NCBI GenBank assembly: GCA_963822705.1
Contig: CAWGIX010000013.1
Location: 186,001 to 250,000 of the forward strand
Direction: 5' to 3'
Source of the DNA: CAVRQM01 sp963822705
GTDB taxonomy: Bacteria; Pseudomonadota; Alphaproteobacteria; Acetobacterales; Acetobacteraceae
DNA length: 64,000 nt
Under the pieces are notes generated by a model, which was not told the DNA's origin, did not search any database, and worked only from the letters and a program-made list of their open reading frames with translations. Position 1 is the first letter of the stretch; each line of letters begins with the position of its first letter. Shown piece by piece: positions 1 through 8,941 of this stretch. The position numbers and the translations under genes are program-made.

Positions 1-2
1 CC

Positions 3-761
3 GCCGCGCGGGCATCGGGACGCAACGTTTTTGTGGTCGGGCTGGAAGGTTTTGCCGAACCGGCGGTGATCGCGCCCTATCCGCACGAGACGGCGCGGCT
101 TGGCGCGGCCGGACGCATCCTGTCGCTGTTGCGCGGCAACGGCTGCAGCGATCTGGTGCTGATCGGCCCGGTGCGCCGCCCATCGATTCTCGACCTGCGC
201 CCCGATGCGGAAGGAGCCCGGCTGCTGGCGCGCATCGGCCGCGCCGCCTTCGGCGGCGACGACGGCCTGCTGGCCGCCGTGCACCGGGTACTGGGCGAAG
301 AAGGTTTTCGCGTGCTGGGTGCGCACGAAATCCTGACCGAAGCGGTGGGCGCGCGCGGGCTGCTGAGCTCTGCGGCACCGGATGCGCAGGCGCAGGCGGA
401 CATCGAGCGCGGCCGTTCGGTGGTGCGGGCTCTGGGCAGCGTCGATGTGGGACAGGCGTGCGTGGTGCAGCAGGGCATCGTGCTGGCGCTGGAAGCGGTC
501 GAGGGCACCGACGCGATGCTGAACCGTGCCGCTGCGCATGCGCGGCCGGGACCCGGCGGGGTGCTGATAAAACTGGTCAAGCCGGGCCAGGACCGCCGCA
601 CCGATCTGCCGACCATCGGCCCGGACACGGTCCGGGTCGCCGCGCAGGCCGGTCTGCGCGGCATTGCTTTTGAGGCCGGCGGCACGCTGCTGGCCGATCG
701 CGAGGCGGTCGTGGCGGCGGCGGATGCGGCCGGCCTGTTTCTGCTTGGAATTGATCCGTAA
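3..761 (+). CDS. lpxI: UDP-2,3-diacylglucosamine diphosphatase LpxI, 5' end outside window
   Basis: Hydrolyses UDP-2,3-diacylglucosamine to lipid X and UMP in lipid A synthesis, as the alphaproteobacterial replacement for LpxH. The frame is open to the window edge and reads ...AARASGRNVFVVGLEGFAEP, the usual N-terminal LpxI region, so the true start lies upstream and a GTG at 33 is not the start. The body carries the DUF1009/LpxI signature segments GRSVVRALGSVDVGQACVVQ, EGTDAMLNRAA and KLVKPGQDRRTDLPTIGPDT, and ends in LFLLGIDP as family members do. It sits 16 bases before gloA on the same strand. Family assignment is from recognised motifs. Confidence 0.93.
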   Translation, partial: AARASGRNVFVVGLEGFAEPAVIAPYPHETARLGAAGRILSLLRGNGCSDLVLIGPVRRPSILDLRPDAEGARLLARIGRAAFGGDDGLLAAVHRVLGEEGFRVLGAHEILTEAVGARGLLSSAAPDAQAQADIERGRSVVRALGSVDVGQACVVQQGIVLALEAVEGTDAMLNRAAAHARPGPGGVLIKLVKPGQDRRTDLPTIGPDTVRVAAQAGLRGIAFEAGGTLLADREAVVAAADAAGLFLLGIDP

Positions 762-777
762 CCGAAGGAGTCGACCG

Positions 778-1176
778 ATGAGCGACAGCTACCGCTACCT
801 GCACACCATGCTGCGGGTGAAGAACCTCGAGGACAGCGTGAAATTCTACACCGACCTGTTCGGCATGAAGGAACTGCGCCGAAACGAGGTGCCGGAAGGC
901 AAATACACGCTGGCGTTCCTGGGCTACGGCGACGAGAAAACCCATACCGTGCTCGAACTGACCTACAACTGGGGCCACGACCATCCGTACGAGATCGGCA
1001 CGGCTTTCGGTCATCTGGCGGTGGGTATGCCGGATGTCTACAAAGCCGTGGAAAACTTGCGCAAGGCTGGGGCGAAAATCACGCGCGAAGCCGGGCCGGT
1101 AAAATTCGGCACCACGGTCATCGCCTTCGTCGAAGACCCGGACGGTTACAAGATCGAGCTGATCCAGCGCGCTTGA
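778..1176 (+). CDS. gloA: Lactoylglutathione lyase (glyoxalase I)
   Basis: Converts the hemithioacetal of methylglyoxal and glutathione to S-lactoylglutathione in the cytosol. The 132-residue product has the normal single-domain length and the four expected metal ligands of the family: His9, Glu60, His79 and Glu127 (in FEDPDGYKIEL-type context at the C-terminus). The start at 778 is chosen over the longer open frame from 664 because it begins the conserved SDSYRYLHTMLRV motif and has a good AAGGAG ribosome site eight bases upstream. Lies between lpxI and ycjX. Confidence 0.96.
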   Translation: MSDSYRYLHTMLRVKNLEDSVKFYTDLFGMKELRRNEVPEGKYTLAFLGYGDEKTHTVLELTYNWGHDHPYEIGTAFGHLAVGMPDVYKAVENLRKAGAKITREAGPVKFGTTVIAFVEDPDGYKIELIQRA

Positions 1177-1188
1177 AGAGAACCCTCG

Positions 1189-2538
1189 TTGGACCCGCTC
1201 GCCATCGTCCGGGGCTATTGGCCCGGCAGGCTGACGGTGCGCGTGGGCGTCACCGGGCTGGCGCGGTCGGGCAAGACCGCATTGCTGACCTCGCTGGCGG
1301 CCAACCTGCTGGCACTGGGTGCTGGCGTGCCGACCCTGCCGGCGCTCCAGGCGCGCCTGGGCCGGCGTGAAGTGCGCGCCGCCCTGTCCGCCGCCGCCGC
1401 CGAAGGACTGCCGCGCTTCGACCACGCCGCCCATTTGGCCGCCCTGGCCGCCGATCCGCCGCATTGGCCCGCGCGCACCGATGCGGTGTCGCTGCTGGCC
1501 CTGGACCTGGACATTTCCCGCACCGGAATCGGCACGCTGCTGCCGCCCCAGCGGCTTCGGCTGGAGTTGCTGGACTATCCCGGCGAGTGGCTGCTGGACC
1601 TGCCGATGCTGGGCCAGAATTTTGCCAACTGGTCCGACGCGACGCTGCGTCGCCTGGAGCCGCTCGTGCAGGCGCAAACTTTCCTGGCATTTGCCGGAGC
1701 CCTGCCGAAAGGCGCCGCCGGTGATGAGGCGCTGGCGCGGGAGGGCCATGCTCTCTACGTCACCGCACTGCGCCGCCTGCGCGACGAGGCCGGCCTGTCG
1801 CTGCTGCAACCGGGCCGCTTTCTCATGCCTCCGCCGGGTCCGCCGCCGCCGTGGATGGGGTTTTTCCCGCTTCGCGGCGGCTCGGCGCTGGCGGGCCTGC
1901 TGGCCAGCCGCTTCGACGCCTATTGCGATTCGGTGCGGCGCGACCTTCTGGCGCCCGGTTTCGGCCGCATCGACCGGCTGGTGGTGCTGGCCGACGTACT
2001 GAGCGCCCTGCACGCCGGGCCAGGCGCCTTCGCCGACGTCGCGGCGGCCTTGTCGGCGGTCGCGGCGGCGCTGCGCCGCCACCATCCGCTGGCATTCTTG
2101 TCGTTCCTCGCCCCGCTCTGGCCCGCGCTGGGCGGCATTTCCCGCATCGCCTACTGCGCCAGCAAGGCCGATCACGTCGCCAGCCGTCAGCGCGGCAACT
2201 TGGCCGCCCTGGTGCGCGACATGGTGGGTGCCGATACCGGTCAAGGCGCCGGCGAGGCGTTTGCGATCGCCGCCGTGCGCTGCACCGAGGACGTGGTTTG
2301 GACCCTGGACAACCGGCCGGTCTCGGCGGTGCGCGGGCGGGTCGCCGGCGAGGGCAAGGCCGGCCGCTCCTATCCCGGCGAAGTGCCGGACCGCATGCCC
2401 GACAAGTCGTTCTGGGCGCACCCGTTTCTGGCGCTGCCCGACTTCGAGCCGATGCGCGTGCCGCTGGGCGGCCGCGGCGGGATCGTGAACGTGGACCTGG
2501 ACCGGCTGCTGGCGTTCTTGCTGGGTGATCTGTTGTGA
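1189..2538 (+). CDS. ycjX: YcjX-family P-loop GTPase (DUF463)
   Basis: A 449-residue product of the usual length for YcjX, a GTPase-like family linked to envelope stress in enterobacteria; its biochemical role is poorly defined. A Walker A motif GLARSGKT lies at residues 23-30 and the typical LDYPGEWLLDLPML and FLMPPP segments follow. A TTG start at 1189 fits the MDPLAIVRGYWPGRLTVRVGVTG beginning of the family. Its last four bases overlap the GTG start of ycjF, so the two are translationally coupled. Confidence 0.88.
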   Translation: MDPLAIVRGYWPGRLTVRVGVTGLARSGKTALLTSLAANLLALGAGVPTLPALQARLGRREVRAALSAAAAEGLPRFDHAAHLAALAADPPHWPARTDAVSLLALDLDISRTGIGTLLPPQRLRLELLDYPGEWLLDLPMLGQNFANWSDATLRRLEPLVQAQTFLAFAGALPKGAAGDEALAREGHALYVTALRRLRDEAGLSLLQPGRFLMPPPGPPPPWMGFFPLRGGSALAGLLASRFDAYCDSVRRDLLAPGFGRIDRLVVLADVLSALHAGPGAFADVAAALSAVAAALRRHHPLAFLSFLAPLWPALGGISRIAYCASKADHVASRQRGNLAALVRDMVGADTGQGAGEAFAIAAVRCTEDVVWTLDNRPVSAVRGRVAGEGKAGRSYPGEVPDRMPDKSFWAHPFLALPDFEPMRVPLGGRGGIVNVDLDRLLAFLLGDLL

Positions 2539-3380
2539 GCGGCGAAAAAATCCGCCCGCGTTTCGAGCTGGAGGAGACGCCGCTCGAGCGGCTGGAGGTT
2601 TTGCCGCCCTCGCCGCCGGCAACCGGCCGGAGGCTTGGCACCGCGGGGTTGGTCCTGGCCGGCCTGCTGGTGCTGGGAGTCGGGCTGGCGGCACTCGAAA
2701 TCGGCAATTTCATCGCCGCCCAGTTTGCCAGGAACACGGCGCTCGGCTGGCTCACGTTGGCGGTGGCCGGGGCCGGTTTCGGGTTCTTGGGGGCGGGTCT
2801 TTGGCGCGAGTTGCGCGGCCTGGCCGGGTTACGCTCGGTCGAGGCGCTGCGCGCGGCCTTGGCTGACCCCGATACCAGGCGCGATGCCGCGCGGGCGTGG
2901 CTCAAAACGCTGCCGGAAGGGCCGGCCCTGCTGCCCGCGATCGAGGCGGCCAACGACCCGGACAGCATTCTCGCACTGCTCCGGGCCGGTCCCGGCACCG
3001 ACCAGCGCGCCCGTGCGCAAGCCTTGGGGCGCAGTGCGGCGACGCAAATCTTTGCCCTGACCGCCGCCGTGCCCTCGCCCGCCTTGGACGGGTTGGCTGT
3101 GGCGTGGCGCGGGGTCCGACTGATTCGGGAAATCGCGGCCGTGCATGGCATGCGGCCGGGTCTGTTCGGCTCGCTGTCGCTGCTGCGCCGCACCGCGATC
3201 GCCGCGGCGCATACCGGTGTCGCCAATTTCGCCGCCGACGCGGTGGTGCGCGCTGCGGTCTCCAACCCGTTGCTCGGGCACGTAGCGGGCGACATGGCGG
3301 GGGCGGGAATCGCCGCGCGGCGCATGATGGCTCTGGCCCGCGCCGCGGAGGCGGCGTGCTCGCCGCTGCCTCCGGAGTAG
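2535..3380 (+). CDS. ycjF: YcjF-family inner membrane protein (DUF697/TIGR01620)
   Basis: A 281-residue predicted inner-membrane protein that normally accompanies YcjX. It starts with IRPRFELEETPLERLE, close to the usual family opening, and has two strongly hydrophobic segments at about residues 36-60 and 70-95. The C-terminal half is Ala-rich with the DUF697-like pattern ...SLSLLRRTAIAAAHTGVANFAADAVV. The GTG start overlaps the ycjX stop (GTGA), which fixes the start and indicates one transcript. Function is inferred only from the pairing with YcjX. Confidence 0.85.
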   Translation: MSGEKIRPRFELEETPLERLEVLPPSPPATGRRLGTAGLVLAGLLVLGVGLAALEIGNFIAAQFARNTALGWLTLAVAGAGFGFLGAGLWRELRGLAGLRSVEALRAALADPDTRRDAARAWLKTLPEGPALLPAIEAANDPDSILALLRAGPGTDQRARAQALGRSAATQIFALTAAVPSPALDGLAVAWRGVRLIREIAAVHGMRPGLFGSLSLLRRTAIAAAHTGVANFAADAVVRAAVSNPLLGHVAGDMAGAGIAARRMMALARAAEAACSPLPPE

Positions 3381-3427
3381 GTTCTCGGAACGATCGCTTG
3401 CGGCAGCTTTCCGGAGGGGCTAGCTCG

Positions 3428-3475
3428 ATGAAACTGTCCAATAGGGGAACCGCCGGCCGTGGCAGACAGCGATAG
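3428..3475 (+). other. 15-codon leader reading frame overlapping the OmpA-like gene start
   Basis: An ATG at 3428 is preceded by a strong GGAGG ribosome site (about 3413-3418) and opens a 15-codon frame (MKLSNRGTAGRGRQR) that ends at 3475. It overlaps the GTG start (3459) of the large OmpA-like gene, which has no convincing ribosome site of its own. Either this is a translationally coupled leader, or one indel separates the real ATG start from the main frame. Other frameshifts in this window make the second option plausible. Confidence 0.4.
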
Positions 3476-6400
3476 CGTGCAGAAGAGATCCAGCAGCCTG
3501 GCCATCGTGCTCTTCATCGTGGCGCTGATCGGCTGGGGCTTGGCGATTTACGAGTACGTCAGCGGCAACCACGAGCGCGAGGCCGCGACGGCGCAATACC
3601 GCCAGCTCGAGACCCAGCGGCAGGACCTCTCCGCGCAGTTCGAGCAGCTGAAAAAGACCGGCGGCACGCTGGCCGATTTGCAGAAGAAGGTTGCCGACCA
3701 GCAGTCCGGCCTGGACAAGCTGACCCACGACACCGCCGACGCCCAGCTTGCCGCCAACAAGCTGCATGGCGAGATCGCCGACGCCACCGCCCAGCGCGAC
3801 AAGGTTCAGGGCGAACTGAAGACGGCGCAGCAGGGAGTGGCCGACGCGCAGGCAAAGATGGAGTCGCTGCACACGGAAGCAGCGGCCAACCTGAAAAAGG
3901 CGCACGATGCCGGGGCGGCGGCCGAGCAGGCTTTGGCCGACGCTCAGACCCGCGTGGGCAACGACACGCAGGCGCTCGCCGCCGCCCAGCAGCAGCTGAA
4001 GGCGCTGCAGGACAAGGCCGACCAGGCCATGGGGGCGATCGAAACGGCGACCACGGACAAGGCGCGGGTGGAGGCGGATGCGCAAGCGGCGGAGCAGCAT
4101 GCCGCCGAAGTACCGCAATCGCTGGACCCGCTGGTGGCCGACGTGGCCCAGCGCGGCAGCGATCTCGAGGCCCTGCAGACGCAGTTGCAGACGGCGCAAC
4201 AGCAGACGGACTCGGCAGGTGCGGCGCTGGCCACGGCGCAGCAGCAGGCCGACGACGCGGCGAAACATCTGCAGGAGACTCAGGCGGCTGCGGCGCAGCA
4301 GCAGGAGCAAGACAAGCACGCGGTCGAGCAGGCGCAGCAGCAGGTCCAGGCGGCGCAACAGACCCTGCAGCAAGCGCAGCAGCAGGCCGACGATGCGGCC
4401 TCCGCCGTGAAGAACGCCAATACCGCTCGCGACCAGCGCAACGCGGACCTGCAGCAAGCCCAGCAAGCTGCCGCCGACGCCGCGCAAAAACTGACCGAGG
4501 CGAGCCAGGCGCTCGAAGCCCGCAAGCACGACGCGGATGCCGTCGACGCGCAGCGCCAGTCGACAAACCAGGCGCTGAGCGACCTGCACGCCAAGCTTGC
4601 CAGTGCCCAGCAGGCCGCCGACGCCGCGGCGCAGAAGGCGCAGCAGGCGCAAGCGGCGGCCGACCAGCAGCAGCAACAGGTGCTGGCGCCGATCGAGGCG
4701 GCTACCGCGAAAAGGATTGAGGCGGAGCAGAAGCTCGCTGCGCTCATGGCGCAGGTGGAGGCCGCCAAATCGGCTCCCGCCGCCGCTGCCCCCGAGCAGA
4801 CCCAACCTGCTCCGGCGGCCGCCACTCCGGCAGTCGCGGCGCAGCCGCAGGCCGCCCCGGCCGCGACCACGACTGAACAGGCCGCCTCTCCGCCTGCCGC
4901 CGCTCAAACCGCAGCACCGGCCGCGCCGGCTACCGCAGAGCAGCCGCAGCCCGCCCCGGCCGCGCCCACCACCGAACAGGCCGCCTCTCCGCCCGCCGCC
5001 GCTCAGCCCGCAGCTGCCGGCTGCCGCAGAGCAGCCGCAGCCCGCCCCGGCCGCGCCCGCGACCGAACAGGCGGCTTCTCCGCCCGCCGCCGCTCAGCCC
5101 GCAGCACCGGCTGCGCCGGCTGCCGCAGAGCAGTCGCAGCCCGCCCCGGCCGCGCCCACGACCGAACAGGCCGCCTCTCCGCCCGCAGCTCCGGCCGCGC
5201 CGGCTGCCGCAGAGCAGCCGCAGCCCGCCCCGGCCGCGCCCGCGACCGAACAGGCCGCCTCTCCGCCCGCCGCCGCTCCGCCCGCAGCACCGGCTGCGCC
5301 GGCTGCCGCAGAGCAGTCGCAGCCCGCCCCGGCCGCGCCCACGACCGAACAGGCCGCCTCTCCGCCCGCAGCTCCGGCCGCGCCGACGACGGAACAGGCC
5401 GCGTCTCCGGCGGTCGAGCCGGCACACCAGCCCGCGCCAACTCCCACCGAGCAGCCTGCGGCGCAGGCGCCATCCTCGGCCGACTTGGCCGCGCAGGTGC
5501 CGGCGGCGCAGCAGGCGGTCGCCGATGCCGAGGCAGCCCTGCAGGCGGCGCAGGCTCAAGGGCAGCAAGGGGTCGATCAGGGCCGCGCCGCGACCGATGA
5601 CGCGCAACAGCAGCTCGCCGCAGCGCGGGACGCGGTTGACACGCTTACGCGGCAAATCGCCGATACGGAACAGTCCGCCAAACCGCTGGAGCAACAGGTT
5701 TCGGATGCTCACGCCGCCGTGCAGGCGGCGACGGCTGCGCGTGACGCCGCCCAGCAGGAGGTGAACCAGGCGCAGGCAAAGGTCGCCGACCTGCAACAGC
5801 AGCTCGCCAAGGCCGGGGATGAAATCGCCGCCCGCACGCAGGCCGCCTCCGACGCGGCCGCCAAGCTCGACGCGGCCAAGCAGGCTCTGGCCCAAGCGCA
5901 GGATAGCCTGCAGTCGGCCCAGCAGAAGGCGGATGCCGACACCAAGCAGGCCGCCGAGACCGTCGATACGGCGCAGCAGCAGGCGACGGCGGCCCAGCAG
6001 CAGCTGCAGCAGGCCCAGCAGGCGCAGGGCGAGGCCGCGCAGCAGGCAAAGGCGGCGCAGGACAAGGTGGATGTCGCGCGCGGTGCTTTGGTCAGCGTCA
6101 CGGCGATGCGAGACCAGGCGCAAGCCGACCTGCAGCAAACTCAGGCACGCGCCGCGGACGATCGGCAACAGGCCAGCAAGCTGGCCGAGGCCATCGCTGC
6201 CGCCTCCAAGGATTTGCAGGACGCGCAGGCCGCGGAGCCCGCCGCCGCGCACGCAATCGACACCGCACACGGGTCCCTGCTCGCCACCCAGACCGAGGCG
6301 GAAGGCGCGCTGCAACAGGGTTTCACGGCCGCCGCCGGCCTGCAAACCCAGCTCGGCGGGCTGCGCGGCGACCTGGAGCAGGCCAACCAGCAGCGCGACG

Positions 6401-7785
6401 CAGCCCAGCAGCAGTTTCAGGCGCTACAGCAGCAGATCGCCGACGCGAAAGGCGCAGCCGCCGATGCTGCCGCGGCCCGAGAAAAAGCCCAGGCGGGGCT
6501 GGAGCAGGCGCAAAGCCAAGCCGCCGAGGCAGCAAAACAGCTCTCCAAGGCGCAGGAGGATCTCGCCGCCCGAACCCACGAGCTTGCGGATCTGAATGCC
6601 CAGCAAAAGCAAGCTGCGCAGGCCGCCTCGGACGCACAGACCAAGCTCGCCGACCTGCAGACGACGGTCGATCGGATGACGCAGCAGCGTGGCGATGCGG
6701 AGCAGCAGCTCAAGACCACGCAGCAACAGGCGGATGATGCCAAGGCAGCCCTGGCGGCCACGGTGGCTGCACAGGGCCAGGCGCAGGCCGAACTGCAGCA
6801 GGACAAGGCGCAATCCAACGACGCCAGCCAGCTGCTTGCCAAGACGAAGGACGAAATTGCCGGCCGCCAGCGTGATCTGGCGGATTTGGCGGCGAAGCAG
6901 AAGGCGGCGGAGCAGGCGGTCGCGGACGCGCAAGCCAAGCAGGCCGCGGCGCAGCAAGCGCAGCAGCAGGCCCAGGCGGCGGCGCAGCAGGCGCAACAGC
7001 AGGCGGATGCGGCCACCCAGCAGGCCCGCCAGCAGTCCGATGCCGCTGTGCAGCAGGCACAGGCGGCGACCCAACAGGCGCGCGACGCTCAGACGCAGGC
7101 CGAAAAACAGCTCGCCGACGCGCGCACGCAGCTGGAGCAGGCGACCAAGCAGCAGGCCGACATGCAGCAAAAGCTGAGCGGGCTGCAGAAACAGGCCGAC
7201 GATCTGCAAAATTCGGCGTCCGATGCGACCGCCCGCCGCGACCAGGCGGACGCGGAGCTTCAGAAGATGCAGAAGCAGGTGGCCGATACCCAGCAGCAGC
7301 TCCAGGCGGTTACCAAGGCCAGTACCATCCCGAACCTGCGCACCTCGTTCGCCGACAAGCTGCGCCAGGAGATGGGCGGCAAGGCCGGCATCGAGGTGAA
7401 TGGCGACCGGCTGGTGTTCCAGAGCGAAGTGCTGTTCGCGCCAGGCAGCGCCAACATTTCATCCTCCGGCAGGACCGCGCTGCAGCAGCTGGCGACCACG
7501 CTGAAGACCGCCACGGCGCAGCTGCCGGCGGATGCCGACTGGCTGCTGGAGGTGGACGGCCATGCCGACAAGCAGCCCGTTGCGGGCAACGGCCGGTTCG
7601 CCAGCAACCTCGATCTGTCCTCCGCGCGTGCGGTGAACGTGGTCAAGGCGCTGGAGGCCGAAGGCCTGCCGCCAAACCGTTTGGCCGCGGCCGGCTTCGG
7701 CGACAGCCAGCCGATCGATCCCGCCGACACGCCTGCCGCCTACGCGAAAAACCGCCGCATCGAATTCCGTATCACCGAGCGGTAG
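3459..7785 (+). CDS. Giant coiled-coil OmpA/MotB-domain protein (frameshifted in Pro/Ala repeats)
   Basis: Predicted inner-membrane-anchored, peptidoglycan-binding protein of about 1,440 residues. In order: a short cytoplasmic tail, a membrane helix at about residues 14-34, a long Gln/Ala/Asp-rich coiled coil, a Pro/Ala-rich repeat linker, a second long coiled coil, and a C-terminal OmpA/MotB domain (RLVFQSEVLFAPGSANIS, then LLEVDGHAD, then NLDLSSARAVNVVKAL and KNRRIEFRI). The frame changes from the 3459 frame to the 4597 frame at about 5010-5025. There one repeat copy lacks 8 bases relative to the others. Restoring them gives one continuous 1,444-residue protein. It lies 78 bases after ycjF on the same strand. 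Function is unknown; a cell-wall tether or envelope-stress role is inference. Confidence 0.8.
4880..5405 (+). repeat. Pro/Ala-rich tandem repeats inside the OmpA-like gene
   Basis: Degenerate tandem copies of a unit coding roughly for AEQPQPAPAAPATEQAASPP followed by an Ala/Pro stretch, about 80-100 bases each. The copy at about 5005-5030 reads CCCGCAGCTGCCGGCTGCCG where the other copies have CCCGCAGCACCGGCTGCGCC and is 8 bases shorter, which breaks the frame. Such repeats are prone both to true slippage and to assembly collapse. Confidence 0.85.
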
Positions 7786-7899
7786 GCGAAAAGCGCCTGA
7801 TCGGCCGGCGCATCAGGCGGCTGTTGCGCCGGCGGACGAACCTGGAACCTCTCCTGCGAGGTCTCGTTTCACCGCCAGCAACCACAGCAGGAGGATGCC

Positions 7900-8319
7900 A
7901 TGGCGAGCAGCCACTCAGGCCAGCAGGGAAACATCAAGGATCCCGAACACGACGGACGGCTGAAGGAAAACCGCGAGGCCGGCCGTACCAAGGGCACCAC
8001 CGAGGGGTCGCGCGAGCGGGCCGAATCGCACGGGAAGGAGCCTGCGGGCAGCAGCCACTCTTCGCAGGCCAGCGGTGGGCACGAGAGCGGCGGGCGCGGC
8101 GGCCAGAGTGGCTCCAGCCACAGCGGCGGCCAGAGTGGCTCCAGCCACAGCGGCGGCCAGAGCGGCTCTAGCCACGGTGGCTCCAGTCAGAGTGGGGGCG
8201 GCAGCAAGGGTTCGAGCCAAAGCTCAGGCGGCGACGACCTGAAGAGCCGCGAATACACCGGCGCGGACGGCGAGACCCACCACCACACGAAGACGTATCA
8301 GGAGCAGCACAAAGGCTAG
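7900..8319 (+). CDS. Small hydrophilic Ser/Gly/His-rich protein
   Basis: A 139-residue, very hydrophilic low-complexity protein without membrane segment or recognised domain. The N-terminal third (QQGNIKDPEHDGRLKENREA, TKGTTEGSRERAES) resembles small stress-associated or KGG-like proteins only loosely. The middle holds GGQSGSSHS repeats and the end is charged (DDLKSREYTGADGETHHHTK). A good AGGAGG site eight bases upstream supports the ATG at 7900. It stands alone between the OmpA-like gene and a hairpin terminator. Function unknown; probably intrinsically disordered. Confidence 0.7.
   Translation: MASSHSGQQGNIKDPEHDGRLKENREAGRTKGTTEGSRERAESHGKEPAGSSHSSQASGGHESGGRGGQSGSSHSGGQSGSSHSGGQSGSSHGGSSQSGGGSKGSSQSSGGDDLKSREYTGADGETHHHTKTYQEQHKG
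8097..8177 (+). repeat. Three 27-base tandem repeats coding GGQSGSSHS
   Basis: Copies at 8097-8123 and 8124-8150 are identical; the third (8151-8177) differs at a few positions. Each codes nine residues, so the frame is kept whatever the copy number. Located inside the Ser/Gly/His-rich protein gene. Confidence 0.9.
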
Positions 8320-8337
8320 TAGCGGCTTCGGCGTCAT

Positions 8338-8362
8338 GGCGCGCATCCACCGGATGCGCGCC
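8338..8362. terminator. Strong hairpin between convergent genes
   Basis: GGCGCGCATCC and GGATGCGCGCC form a perfect 11-base stem around a 3-base loop, in the 53-base gap between two convergent genes. No T-run follows on the plus strand. It could serve as a bidirectional terminator. Confidence 0.6.
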
Positions 8363-8372
8363 ACGCTAGCTT

Positions 8373-8799
8373 TCAGCGCCTGCAGGGGAACGACGCGATC
8401 ATGAAGCGCATCACCCCGTTCGCCGCGGGCTCATTCATGTATTCCGGGTGCCCCTGAGCCCAGGCCACGAACATCCGCCGCGTTTCCCCTCGGGTGGGGA
8501 TCGTCTGTGGCAGGCAGACCCGGCGGGCGCGTTTGTTCCGGTAAGTGTCTAAAAGGTGGTAATCCAGCACGCCTGAACTGGTAGCCGACGCAAAGGCCCA
8601 CCGCGTTGGGAAAGCGCGGGTCGGTGTCCGGCGTGTTGCACAATGCCAGCAGGTCGCCGGTGGACCCCACGTTCATCGGGTTTGGTTGCGGCGGCATCGA
8701 GGATGCGGCCGGGCCCACGGCCCCGGAGGGTGCGGTGGTTTGCGCCAGGCATGGCGCCGCCCAGGCCAAACCGGCCAGCACGATCAGAGCAGCACGCAT
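8373..8799 (-). CDS. Secreted Rap1a/Tai-like small protein (frameshifted)
   Basis: The start at 8799 has a GGAGGTGGCC ribosome site and opens a signal peptide MRAALIVLAGLAWAAPCLAQ. The mature part reads GDLLALCNTPDTDPRFPNAV then GLCVGYQ, and continues in another frame from about 8565 as VLDYHLLDTY, RVCLPQTIP, MFVAWAQGHPEYMNEP and FMIASFPC. The spacing of cysteines and the GY...CLP...W...HP...PC pattern match the Rap1a/Tai immunity-like fold. That family includes type VI secretion immunity proteins, but many members have no known toxin partner, and none is visible here. A single indel near 8562-8570 explains the break. Calling it an immunity protein would be speculative. Confidence 0.62.
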
Positions 8800-8941
8800 G
8801 GCCACCTCCACAGTTCTTTTGCGGCCCGGCAACGTTTCAGCCGGATTTGGGTTGCCGCCCTTGTGGCAACACATCCCGCAACTCGGGCGGCTTTCATGGA
8901 TCGGCCCGGCGTGCCTGGGGCAAGCGCTGTTCGGCGGAAGC

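Noticed and set aside
577..2694. 705-codon open frame on the minus strand opposite lpxI, gloA and ycjX
   Set aside because: High-GC antisense artefact; Arg/Gln/Pro-rich translation without recognisable domain, while the plus-strand genes are clear.
3420..6345. Long minus-strand open frames (495 and 471 codons) opposite the OmpA-like gene
   Set aside because: Leu/Arg/Gly-rich shadows of the Gln/Ala coiled-coil coding; no plausible product.
8097..8177. Possible CRISPR-like array
   Set aside because: Repeats are adjacent without spacers and code an in-frame peptide repeat.
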